DNA of 64,000 nt from the NCBI RefSeq assembly GCF_003013715.1, contig NC_072815.1:620001-684000 (forward strand), in the 5' to 3' direction. The position numbers and the translations under genes were made by a program. How positions within the stretch are numbered: position 1 is the first letter of the stretch; every line of letters starts with the position of its first letter. The notes beneath the pieces are model-generated. The model made no database searches. It was not told the origin of the DNA and saw nothing but the letters and a program-made list of their open reading frames with translations. Of this stretch, positions 19,006 through 27,668 are shown piece after piece. The stretch comes from Candidozyma auris. Its lineage: Eukaryota; Ascomycota; Pichiomycetes; Serinales; Metschnikowiaceae.

Positions 19006-19668
19006 TTATATTTGTCCGCTCATGAAAAGACCTTTGATTCCACGGATCTCACCCTTGGCCTCCAGGGCGAGGTTCTTCTCTCTGGAAGTGCCGTCAGGCT
19101 GCAAAACATCTCTGAAAAACATATCTCGATGACTAAAAAAAGACTGGTCAGTTTTTTGCTGAAATTGCTTGATCGACAAATCAGTCATTTTGTAGTTAGG
19201 CATCTCGCTCACTGAAAAGGCAGTACACTGACGCAACCCAGCCAGTAACACCCCGAGCTTCAGCCACACCTTCTCCAGGCCCAATGTGCGCTTGTTGTTG
19301 ATTTCTTCATCATCGGAAGCCTGCGATGACTCCGTTTGACAAAATGCCTCGGCATATAACTTACTTGATCCAGGCCTATGGAGGGCCACTATAGGGATAT
19401 GGTCCACTTTGCCAATAAGCTCAAGATATAAATCCCGTAGTTTTGTTCTGGTAGACTCCAAGAAGTCTAAGCGTCTAATTACCTTCGTCTCCAATAGTGG
19501 CCTGATGCCTAAGAGACCGACGATGTAAGCAAGCACTAATAATGCTCCTGAGCCATTGAGTAGGCGAACAAGGTACGCAAATAACCTCAGTCTTCGACGA
19601 GCAGCCACAAGTGCAAGCCCTGCTGTATCAAAGGCAGCCTCTGGTATCGTAACGATAGGAACTGACAT
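19006..19668 (-). CDS. PEX17: Peroxin 17, peroxisomal docking complex subunit
   Basis: The 220-residue product starts at the first ATG (MSVPIVTIPEAAF). It has a hydrophobic segment at about 35-60 (LLNGSGALLVLAYIVGLLGI), a helical middle part and a C terminus ending GEIRGIKGLFMSGQI. That end matches the end of yeast Pex17 (REIKGWFVNGQV). Pex17 works with Pex13 and Pex14 to dock import receptors at the peroxisome membrane. Overall similarity to the family is low. The call rests on the tail, the size (199 aa in S. cerevisiae) and the position beside IES2 and near RRG9, which reproduces YNL215W-YNL214W-YNL213C. Confidence 0.8.
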   Translation of the reverse strand: MSVPIVTIPEAAFDTAGLALVAARRRLRLFAYLVRLLNGSGALLVLAYIVGLLGIRPLLETKVIRRLDFLESTRTKLRDLYLELIGKVDHIPIVALHRPGSSKLYAEAFCQTESSQASDDEEINNKRTLGLEKVWLKLGVLLAGLRQCTAFSVSEMPNYKMTDLSIKQFQQKTDQSFFSHRDMFFRDVLQPDGTSREKNLALEAKGEIRGIKGLFMSGQI

Positions 19669-20010
19669 ATGATTTGGTTTTATATGAAGTGCAAGGTATT
19701 TCTTGATGGAGGTGTAATAGAATGTGGGGATCAATTGTAGAACCTCGGTGAAATTCAGGTGCACTTGTGCAGGTTTGTCAGAGTTACTACTACTGTAGAT
19801 GGCTACCGCCTTAGCACGAATATATCTCTAGAATACAATACAGTGTTGGCCTTGAGAGTTCGATCAACCGATTATCCTGATAGATCATTTTAAGCAATGC
19901 GCTAGCATGCTGCGGCATCCGCTTCGGTTTGTTATTCCCTGGTGTCCCTGTAATTATAAATCTTTAGAACAAAATCAATAGAAGATCGTATGCGGTATGG
20001 AGATAAATAA

Positions 20011-20676
20011 CTATTTGCTTTCTGTTTTATCACTTTGTGACTCAAGGGCTTTGCTGGGATCTTTTGTCGGCTTGGATGTCACTGGTGAAGCAGCCTCGCC
20101 GAAAGTAGATCTTCTTGAGCCAAATGTGACACCACAATCTTCCACCTCCCTGGGCATGATAACTTCCGACTCCTCCACAACAAGCTCTGGAGGCTTCTTG
20201 AGCACTCTCTCACCATTGTTAAGGTGGTTGTTGTTATCGAAAGTAGGTTTCGTATCGCGAGGACCCCCTACTTCTCTATCGTCGTCCTCCTTGTCCTTCT
20301 TCTTCCCTCTCTCCTCAGATGCGGTGGAATCATCCTGAACGACTGTCTCTGACAAAGTCTTTTCCCTGCTAATCATATCTGCCTCATACCTCTCCCAGGT
20401 TCTCTCAAACAATATCCACTGGTCAATTTTTTGCCAGTATAAACATTGTGCCTTCTCTGCCATCATGATGTCCTGATGAGCTGATAAAACATAATAAGTG
20501 AAGCTCTGTTGCTCTCCTGGGTACCACATGAACGAAATAGGCTCATTGTTGGCCGTAAGCAAGTCACCGTTTGGGAGCCATCTGGCCTCCAAAATGTTAC
20601 TTGGAACAGAGTATGGGCCAACATGCCAAAACCTTCCTCTGCAAGGGCAACCACGTGTTGGATATGGCATTTGCAT
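20011..20676 (-). CDS. Hypothetical protein with a Trp/Tyr-rich N-terminal domain
   Basis: The 221-residue product is not recognised. Residues 1-105 look folded and are rich in Trp, Tyr and Pro: RGCPCRGRFWHVGPYSVPS, EARWLPNGDLLTANNEP, YPGEQQSFTYYVLSAHQD and WQKIDQWILFERTWERYEAD. The remainder is acidic, Lys/Glu/Ser-rich and probably disordered. There is no signal peptide or membrane span. It lies between PEX17 and RRG9, which are adjacent in S. cerevisiae, so it is a gain in this lineage or a loss in the other. A 5' exon cannot be excluded because the folded part starts directly at the Met. Confidence 0.65.
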   Translation of the reverse strand: MQMPYPTRGCPCRGRFWHVGPYSVPSNILEARWLPNGDLLTANNEPISFMWYPGEQQSFTYYVLSAHQDIMMAEKAQCLYWQKIDQWILFERTWERYEADMISREKTLSETVVQDDSTASEERGKKKDKEDDDREVGGPRDTKPTFDNNNHLNNGERVLKKPPELVVEESEVIMPREVEDCGVTFGSRRSTFGEAASPVTSKPTKDPSKALESQSDKTESK

Positions 20677-21365
20677 CTTGATTATCTTCTTCTCCCGGTT
20701 TTAATTTATCAATGAAAAATCCAAAGTGGGTTCTCTAGATTTTCAAGGATGAAGAGGTGTGCAATGAGTCTATGTGGGTTGTTTCTCAATTCACGAACCA
20801 GGTAAACTACACTTGCCCGAAGAGACGGGAAGGGCTTGGATTGGAATTAAAATGACAGGTAAGTGCTATTAACGTGCATTTGCAAGCTATAATGGAATGT
20901 ACAGTGTTACGTATGCCGAGATTCATGAAGGTGTGTTGCAAAATCCAAGTCAGATTGCCGCACATCAAACTCGAATCCAGAGTGTCATTACATGCAAATA
21001 TGCAAGAAACGGACGCTTTTGCTCTCCCAATTGTTATCACTGCTTCATGAATTTGATGACACTTTTAGTAGTCGGCGTGGACCTGTGCAACAAGTTCGAC
21101 TTTCTGAGAACTAACAGCGATCCTAGTATCAATTGGAACTGAAATTTCTCAACAATTTGTACCTATACAAGGCAAGTCCAAGAATCGGCTGAATTTGTCA
21201 TTTTTGAGGGGTTTGGAGATGGTAGCGAAATTGGTCTGTCCCAAGAAAGCAACCGAGCCTTCAAGCTTAACTTATGTAGCAAGTTGCATTTCATTATTCA
21301 ATTCAGGCTTACAAATCACAATTCTACAGGTCGTCTCGGTCGCCCCTCCGTCATATATATACAAA
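20677..21365. other. Intergenic region upstream of the hypothetical gene
   Basis: This 689-bp region lies between the end of RRG9 and the start of the hypothetical gene, both on the minus strand. Only short open frames without features occur here, and no RNA gene or repeat was recognised. Confidence 0.55.
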
Positions 21366-22016
21366 TTAGTCTATAAGGTCGCCCACGGACGTGGTATACA
21401 GTTTCCGTCTCTCTCTCCGTTTTTCGGTGTGCTTTTGCTTTCGTTCGATGAGTTTTCGTTGTTCGCGCTGCCTCTGAGCTATCAATCCCTTCACCTTAAC
21501 AACAGTAGGTTCGTCAGGCAGTTGAGCTTCGGCAGCTGCTTTTTCCTGGCGCTTTGCTTTTCGTCTAACAGCTCTCTCCTCTATTTCCTTGAGTTCTTTC
21601 TCTGTGGGAGTCCACTTCGACTTGAGAATTCTTCGTATACTTTCAGGATTGATCTGAAAGATATCGGCAATCTGGATCGTCTTGATCAGTGGCATCTGCT
21701 GCTTTAGATCCCGGATATCCTGGACCTGCTGTCTCGATAGTTTCCTCGTTGGGTTCCAGTTTCCATATCTTTTACGCAAAGACTGATCTCGTTTTACCCA
21801 CATCGGAGCCTTCTTGTCCTGCTCCTTCTCCGCCTCCATAATCTTCCGTCGATATGCTTCCTCAGACGACGACAACTTCGAGAACATTCGGAAATTTAGT
21901 AGACCAGGTGCAGTAATTCCCTTTTTTCCAGCTGGCTTCATCAAAGTCTTTTGAAAGCATATTCGACACCACATGCCCGATAGGTTGAACTTGCTTGATT
22001 CGAAGAGGAGCATCAT
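21366..22016 (-). CDS. RRG9: Mitochondrial respiratory-growth protein Rrg9 (neugrin family)
   Basis: The 216-residue product carries the neugrin/Rrg9 signature: LSRQQVQDIRDLKQQMP, IQIADIFQINPESIRRILKSKWTPTEKE. A very basic C-terminal tail follows (KQKHTEKRRERRK). The N-terminal 60 residues are basic and hydrophobic, as expected for mitochondrial import. In yeast Rrg9 (214 aa) is needed for respiratory growth and mitochondrial genome maintenance. The first ATG is at 22016, with a second one codon later; the frame upstream has only a GTG. VID27 follows on the other strand, as in YNL213C-YNL212W. Confidence 0.88.
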   Translation of the reverse strand: MMLLFESSKFNLSGMWCRICFQKTLMKPAGKKGITAPGLLNFRMFSKLSSSEEAYRRKIMEAEKEQDKKAPMWVKRDQSLRKRYGNWNPTRKLSRQQVQDIRDLKQQMPLIKTIQIADIFQINPESIRRILKSKWTPTEKELKEIEERAVRRKAKRQEKAAAEAQLPDEPTVVKVKGLIAQRQREQRKLIERKQKHTEKRRERRKLYTTSVGDLID

Positions 22017-22575
22017 CCTGGTGTATGTAGGCTTCAGTGCATCGCAGCTTCGCAGTGGCCACACTAAATGCAGAAGTACACAGTCAGCAGTGAGAAGACA
22101 TTCACACCTCGAAGGATATTTCTATGAATTCTGAAAAAAGCTTCTGGGGCATTCTCTTACTTTCTTACTTTTGAATTCTTTTTCTCTCTTCCTTTTTTTT
22201 TTATTTATTTTTTTTTTCTCATCTCATTGCATCAACCTCTGTATTCTGTTCACAACACGGAGCGCTTATCTATAGTGGCCTCACTTTTCGCAGCTCCCCA
22301 CAACAATGCCATGAAAACTACAAAAGTCAGAATTGAACGAAAGAGAAACAAATTTATTCTAAACATTTATCCAATTCAAGAGCAGAGCTCAGCTTGGACA
22401 TAAACCTTACTTCAAGCCCGAAAGCCCCGCTGCTGGCACTTCTTATCTCTTGTCTGAGACCACATTCCTGTATTGGGCGCAAAGCCAGCCGAGACTGAGT
22501 TCCCCGACTACGATAACAGAAGATTCACACTACCTCCTGGCAAAAAATTTCAGGCACAATTACGCTATTTCTGAT
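22017..22575. other. Divergent promoter region between RRG9 and the VID27-like gene
   Basis: This 559-bp region contains a long T-rich tract at about 22,186-22,220 and no recognisable gene. Confidence 0.5.
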
Positions 22576-23202
22576 ATGAACTTTCTCAGAAAGTTTATAG
22601 GGGCCACCCCCATCGATGAGATAGCTCTGATACCTTCAGGCAAGCTATTTCTCACCCGGGCGCCGTTCCTGCCGAAGGGTGCCTTGGAGTGCTTATACAA
22701 CGATGCCCTCATCAAGATAAAGAAGACAACAAGAGAGCACTACTACCAGCTTTCGATAATTAAGGCCAGCCAGGAAGGCGAGCTCAACCTGGAGTCTGCA
22801 GATGACGAGAATGACGAAGATTCCTCGGAGGACAGTAGTGAAGAAAGCGGGAACGGCGATGAGAAGGTATTCTCAATAGACTCAAGCCTCAAGTTTAATA
22901 TATACACAAAGAGTGATGGTTCACAGGCAATCTCATGGAAGGATATCAATGGAGACATCGGCGACCGCTTTGAGTTTGCTATAGATGAAGACGTCAAGTA
23001 CACTGAGGTAGACAACTTCGCCCTCAGCTTGTACAAGTGCTTATATGAGCATCGTTACCAGAAGTCTGCTGCTGGAATCAGTGATATAGACCAGCTCTCC
23101 GAGTTTGTCTACGATCCAAATACCGATGACGAAGTGGAGGAGATGGACAAGTTGTCCAGGTTTGCAATGTCATGCGCCAACTCTCAAGATCACACACTGT
23201 GA
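22576..23202 (+). CDS. VID27: VID27 N-terminal domain only (truncated Vid27)
   Basis: The 208-residue product matches the N-terminal domain of fungal Vid27: a start of MNFLRKFIGA, IPSGKLFLTRAPFLPKGALEC, an acidic insert, then VFSIDSSLKFNIYTKSDG, ISWKDINGDIGDRFEFAIDEDV and a Cys/Tyr helix (LYKCLYEHRYQ). Normal Vid27 proteins are about 780 aa and continue into a large C-terminal beta-propeller-like domain. Here the frame ends at 23202, and only 431 bp separate it from MRX7, too little for the missing 550 or so residues. Its place between RRG9 and MRX7 is that of S. cerevisiae VID27 (YNL212W). It may be a reduced but functional gene or a decaying one; the remaining frame is intact. Confidence 0.75.
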   Translation: MNFLRKFIGATPIDEIALIPSGKLFLTRAPFLPKGALECLYNDALIKIKKTTREHYYQLSIIKASQEGELNLESADDENDEDSSEDSSEESGNGDEKVFSIDSSLKFNIYTKSDGSQAISWKDINGDIGDRFEFAIDEDVKYTEVDNFALSLYKCLYEHRYQKSAAGISDIDQLSEFVYDPNTDDEVEEMDKLSRFAMSCANSQDHTL

Positions 23203-23633
23203 GCTTACTGTGAGATCTAATCAGGTGTCAAAGAGTTTCTGAATTTGAGATGATGAGAATCCAAGTTGATTTCAGACGCCTCCTCAAGGCCTTCGAATTA
23301 GAAGGAGCTAGGATCGTCCCATTTATCTTATGGCCTTCTCAAAAGCCATAATGGAGAATAGGCTCCGCTAGTCACTTACTTGTTGAATGCACTACCTATA
23401 CCATGACCTATCGATTTGGATCTGGAGTACCGCTTGGCTGATGTTCCGAGGCGTGCTCTTTTGCAAACTTGCCAATGAAGGACTGCTCGTGGTGGAATAT
23501 GTTGCGGTGGCAACGCCCCACAGCTCTTTATTCTATGGTTCCGTTGAACTAATCAGGATAACATGGTGCAGCAACCTCAAGCCAGTGGCAATACATAGTC
23601 CTCCATGCCCAATCTTTTAGCTGTGAATTGCAC
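23203..23633. other. Convergent spacer after the truncated VID27
   Basis: This 431-bp gap lies between the stops of the VID27-like gene and MRX7. I see no recognisable remnant of the Vid27 C-terminal domain in it. Confidence 0.5.
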
Positions 23634-23873
23634 CTACCGCCTAAATGTAAAGGCGTTTTTGAGCTCATCCCAGAAGATGATTCGTAGCGCGTTAGCCTTG
23701 TGCCACTGAGTGGGTCTGTAGTCCTCAAGGAAGATTCTCTTGCCCTTTTCTAGAGGTTGTTCCTCGAGGGGAATGCGATTAATACGAGCGTGGATTCTTC
23801 TTACCCAGGCATGGAATGCCGGAGAGCTCATGAGCTTCCTATAAAGGAGCTCCTCAAGTGACACAGGAGGCAT
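23634..23873 (-). CDS. MRX7: Mitochondrial MIOREX component Mrx7
   Basis: The 79-residue product starts MPPVSLEELLYRKLMSSPAF and continues HAWVRRIHARINRIP. This is the short conserved helix-rich pattern (an LEE-xx-xRxLxSPxFHxxVrxIH type motif) of the Mrx7 family, whose yeast member (YNL211C) has about 89 residues. Mrx7 associates with mitochondrial ribosomes in the MIOREX complexes. The frame is open for 38 more codons upstream, but those residues do not resemble the family, so the ATG at 23873 is preferred. Adjacency to the VID27 locus supports the call. It is head to head with OST4, with 168 bp between the ATGs. Confidence 0.72.
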   Translation of the reverse strand: MPPVSLEELLYRKLMSSPAFHAWVRRIHARINRIPLEEQPLEKGKRIFLEDYRPTQWHKANALRIIFWDELKNAFTFRR

Positions 23874-24041
23874 ATCTAGATGTTCAGCAAGAATGTCCTT
23901 AGTGAACTTATGTGTGAGCCTCACAAAGTGTACAAGGCAGTTTACACCCGTGCACCACACAATGTGACTGTAACGCGAGCTATTCATGTCTTGAACTGGT
24001 CTCCAACAACCAGAAGGGCGCTTTTACAAGGACTCATCAAG

Positions 24042-24155
24042 ATGATAAGCGACGATGAATTGAACACGGTCGTGTTGACGTTTGGGTTTGTGTCGGTGGC
24101 CCTTGTGCTTGTTTACCACTTCATCTCCACGAACACCAGGCACAAGCAGGAGTAA
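24042..24155 (+). CDS. OST4: Oligosaccharyltransferase subunit Ost4 (37-residue mini-protein)
   Basis: The product begins MISDDELNTVVLTFGFV and continues as one membrane helix to a short polar tail ending HKQE. Yeast Ost4 (36 aa) begins MISDEQLNSLAITFG, so start, length and helix all agree. Ost4 stabilises the Ost3/Ost6-Stt3 subcomplex of the ER N-glycosylation enzyme. The frame is open upstream, but the conserved MISD start fixes the ATG at 24042. In S. cerevisiae OST4 (YDL232W) is adjacent to MFG1 (YDL233W); both are in this window, 7.5 kb apart. Confidence 0.9.
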   Translation: MISDDELNTVVLTFGFVSVALVLVYHFISTNTRHKQE

Positions 24156-26668
24156 GTTACACGTGTATAGCGTTGAATGAACAGCATACGAGAGATTGTG
24201 TAGGTAACCATGTGATGTCGATTTCAGTTTGTCAATGAAGAGGTCAGAAGGAACAGCGACTCAAATTGTCCCCTTCAAAGAAAGAGGACCAAGAGAGCGT
24301 GCCAACTAATTGCAAACTACAGGTCTGGAATCTTCTTGAGATGAAGAAATTCTAGGTCTTTTTGGGACAGGAAGTGCACTGAGATGCTAATGACCCGGTA
24401 GCTATTGGTGTTTGAAATTTCCCTCCAATGGCACTTCCTTTGCAGACTAGGCCGATGGTGACATTTTGCCTAAGCAGGGCAAAACACACTCACTGCACTA
24501 ATTCGGCTAAAAGCTGCCATGCTGAGTACGAGCCTGTTTAAGTCGTTGGCTCACTATTTGACCGAAGCTCAGGCGATGAGTTCCCGAAGCAAGCGGTTTT
24601 TCCGGAAAAGCCAGTGCCGACCTCGCTAGACTTAATTCCCTCACTGCCGGCCCGAGGTGCACACACAGAGATAACACCATTACTCAGTGAAACAGACAAG
24701 CTTACAAGCGCCTATTTCCGGGACACATGAGATTAGGTTCCTCTTCCAAAGCCCACCTGCGAGGACTTATGACGAGGTGCCTGCAAAGAGTACGCTGATA
24801 CGATGACCTAAGGGTCTACAGCCCGAGGCTAGTTATCTCGCAGCCTCGCAAGCACTAGTGCCAGTTCCTTTTTTCCAGGCCAGCCTGGATGCCAGTCTCG
24901 CCGCCTGGCTGCCAGCCTAGCGGTTGCTGCCACCCCTCGATTGATCTGCTCTGCACCCACCACACAGGCCACACCTACCCCAGCTCCAATTAGCGCCTGC
25001 TTCTGATCTACACGATGACGTGGGTTGGCCACAGTGGAAAATTGCACCACAGCTTCGAATTCCACTCGGGAATTCCACCCGGGTCCGCTTGCTGGATTCC
25101 CTTCTGCCCAGCGGTACGTCATCATCAAAACCGTGCGCAAGCCGCCTTGTCTCTGGCGTGATTGTTTGCCAAGGACCCCAATTGTCTCCAGGCGTGGAGA
25201 AACGGTGTCTCATTTACGGTGAGAGCGAGCACAGGAAACGAACAATAGAATGCCAAAATAATAACAGTAGAAAGAATCCTGTCCTCTGTCCTGTCGCCCT
25301 TCTTGGAACATGGAACAAGCCCACTTCAGGGTCCTTTGCCCGAGCAGTTGCCCGAGTTGCACCCCATGTGTCCTGACTTAATGCTCCCCACGAATGCTGG
25401 CAGCCGCGCTGGGGTGACAACATCTGGCGTCGTTCGCATGCAGCCCACCTCAAGGCCCCAGGAACTAAAACAACATTCACAATGCGATCTCCCTCTCCTC
25501 AATCGTCCGCACGAAAATCACCCATAGTCACATCCGCAATTGCACACCCCAGGCATTGTCAATTACGATGGCTTCCTGTTGGCCTCCGCCCTCCTTCATT
25601 GCTTCCTTCCTTCCTCCGCTTCTTCCCCCAAAAACAGCCCCGAAAAGCAGGTGAATATCTGTCTTTGTGTTTTGTCCAGCACGGGTCCTCGGGGCACACT
25701 CCGAAGCCGGGCTCATGAGCAGTCCGCACCCGAAGCAAACAAGGATGGTGCGTTTCCAACAAAGTCAAGCAGTGATCACGAAGCTGCGTTCACACAATAG
25801 GAGCGTCGCGCAAATCACAATCTCAGAGCACCCCAGGTGTCTGTTATTTTTTTTTTTTTTTTTTTTTGGCTTGGCCCCGCAACCTCTGCAAGTGCAGGAG
25901 GGTTTTCCCAGTCACGGTCTGCCTGGCTGCCCTATCGCTCCCCTCTGGCAGACAGATTAGGAGAAGCTGGGGTAAAAGGTGAGGGAAAAAAAAGGCAGGA
26001 AAAGCAGGAAAGCTGGGGTAAAGAGAGAGAGAGAAAAAAAAAGGAACTCCAAAATCGCTCACTCCCTCCTGGATAGCCGGCTTCCCCCCTCTCACGGGTG
26101 AGGCGCTGTGTCAAGACCTGCGCTCCCATGTGTGGTCACCACTTACGCAGCGATAGACCAATGCTAGACAGCCTTGTGGTTTCTGCTTCTTGGGAAGGTC
26201 CTCACAGAAGACAGTGGCATTTGGTTTTACTTCTTTTTATTTTTTCGCTATACCCATGGGCAAATTGAAAACTCTTCGTTGACTTCCCCTATTTCTCAGT
26301 GTGCTTGCGTTCAAAACCCACAGATTTGCCTCTCAAACCTCACCATTCCAGCGGAATTCCCTTTATCTCCAATCTCACTGGCGCCCCCCAGACCGTTACC
26401 GCAGTGGGCCTGCGTGGCGGCCGACTAACGCTCTGCGCAGCGCCTGCGTCGCCAGTGCCCCAGACAAATCGGACGTGCATGGGTTTTATAAAGCTTACGC
26501 CCCCCTCTCCAACGGTGTGGTGGATTCTGCTTTTTTATTTTTTATTTTTTATTCTTATTTTTATTATTTATTTTGTTCCTCGTCCTGTCCGCCTTATAAG
26601 CTGTCTGTTTCCTCAGTCTGCTATCTTCTGTCACGTTGTCTCCTCATCGTTTATCTGAATCTACCTTC
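24156..26668. other. 2.5-kb gene-free region upstream of RGS2
   Basis: No supported gene lies here. The region is relatively GC-rich up to about 26,120 and contains low-complexity patches: a T21 run at 25,847-25,867, purine tracts at about 25,975-26,045, and a T/A tract at about 26,530-26,577. STRE-like CCCCT cores occur, for example at 25,938 and 26,509. Numerous overlapping open frames of 60-120 codons show no domains and read through simple sequence. It may be a long promoter and leader for RGS2. I cannot exclude an unannotated non-coding RNA. Confidence 0.55.
25847..25867 (+). repeat. T21 homopolymer
   Basis: There are twenty-one consecutive T residues in a non-coding region. The length may vary or be misassembled. 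Confidence 0.95.
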
Positions 26669-27565
26669 ATGAACTACGACTGTTCTAAAAGGTGCTCTAT
26701 CCCGCCACTAGATGAGATAGTGGCTCCCTCGAGAGAACCCACAAACTGTGGGCCCTATTCCAAAGCGAACTTTGTCGCCTACTTGGCAGCGTCGCACTGC
26801 ACGGAGAACTTGGAGTTCATCGTGGAGCTCGACCGCTTCATTGCCGCCGTCGGCGACTTGAGCAGAGCGAACTTGTCGGCCCCGGTAGACTCGCCGGCCC
26901 AGAGAATCGCCGAGCAGGACCGCTTGCTCCACCAATGGCGGGTGCTCTACCGAATTTTCATAGCCAAGGACTCCATTAAGGAAGTCAACATTCCATGGAC
27001 TCTCCGCTCCACCTTCCTGGAGGACATCCTTCCGCTGCTTGCTGACCTCTCGCATACTCGTGGTGTTGTGTACGAGCTTCTCTTAGACAATTATAACGAG
27101 TTCATCTTGCACACTCGTGAAACCACTAATGACTCTTGCACACTTCGGCGCCGCCTGGAGATCGTTGCCCCAGATCAGCAGCCTCCTGTGTTCAATAATT
27201 CTTCTTCCTTTGCCGACCACGACGTTGCTCCCTGCCCTCCTTTTACACCTTCCAGGGAGAAGTCCTGCAGTGCCGCAGGCTTGAAAGACCAATGGGAAAA
27301 GGCCCTACTAGACTTTGAACTCGGCAAGACCGAGGAATACGAGTGTACAAACCCAGACCCTAGCTCAGACTCGACTTCTAACTACGGCTCTTCTCGCAGC
27401 CGTAATGGCTCCGACGGAACCGTGAGCTCTATGCGCACCTCCTCACGGGGATCCTCCATTGGATCAATGGTAGATAACATCAAGGGCTACTCTAATTTGA
27501 AGAAAGCAGTCCGCAAATTCAAGCACCGCCGCTCGCTGGCTGAGGGCGTTGACGTCGTCCAATGA
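26669..27565 (+). CDS. RGS2: RGS-domain regulator of G-protein signalling
   Basis: The 298-residue cytosolic protein carries an RGS fold in its first half. LDEIVAP is followed by GPYSKANFVAYLAASHCTENLEFIVELDRFI, WRVLYRIFI and PWTLRSTFLEDILPLLADLSHTRGVVYELLLDNYNEFI, a pattern of fungal RGS proteins of the Rgs2 type (309 aa in S. cerevisiae). Rgs2 speeds GTP hydrolysis by the Gpa2 alpha subunit in glucose sensing. The C-terminal half is Ser-rich (SSMRTSSRGSSIGSM) and ends in a basic segment (LKKAVRKFKHRRSL). The first ATG in frame is at 26669. RGS2 and not another RGS family member is likely but not proven. Confidence 0.75.
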   Translation: MNYDCSKRCSIPPLDEIVAPSREPTNCGPYSKANFVAYLAASHCTENLEFIVELDRFIAAVGDLSRANLSAPVDSPAQRIAEQDRLLHQWRVLYRIFIAKDSIKEVNIPWTLRSTFLEDILPLLADLSHTRGVVYELLLDNYNEFILHTRETTNDSCTLRRRLEIVAPDQQPPVFNNSSSFADHDVAPCPPFTPSREKSCSAAGLKDQWEKALLDFELGKTEEYECTNPDPSSDSTSNYGSSRSRNGSDGTVSSMRTSSRGSSIGSMVDNIKGYSNLKKAVRKFKHRRSLAEGVDVVQ

Positions 27566-27668
27566 CCACGCTTTATGGATTCTTATAGACCGAATAGACA
27601 TGAATGCTATGACGTACTAGTGTGTATTTTACAAAGAATTGAATATAATTTTACAACCAAACAATCTG

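Noticed and set aside
23880..24041. N-terminal extension of OST4 (54 codons in frame upstream)
   Set aside because: The conserved MISD start and family length fix the ATG at 24042; the extension overlaps the divergent MRX7 promoter and reaches almost to the MRX7 ATG.
25020..26672. Several overlapping open frames of 60-125 codons on both strands
   Set aside because: They overlap one another in different frames, read through T, A and purine tracts and show no protein-like composition.
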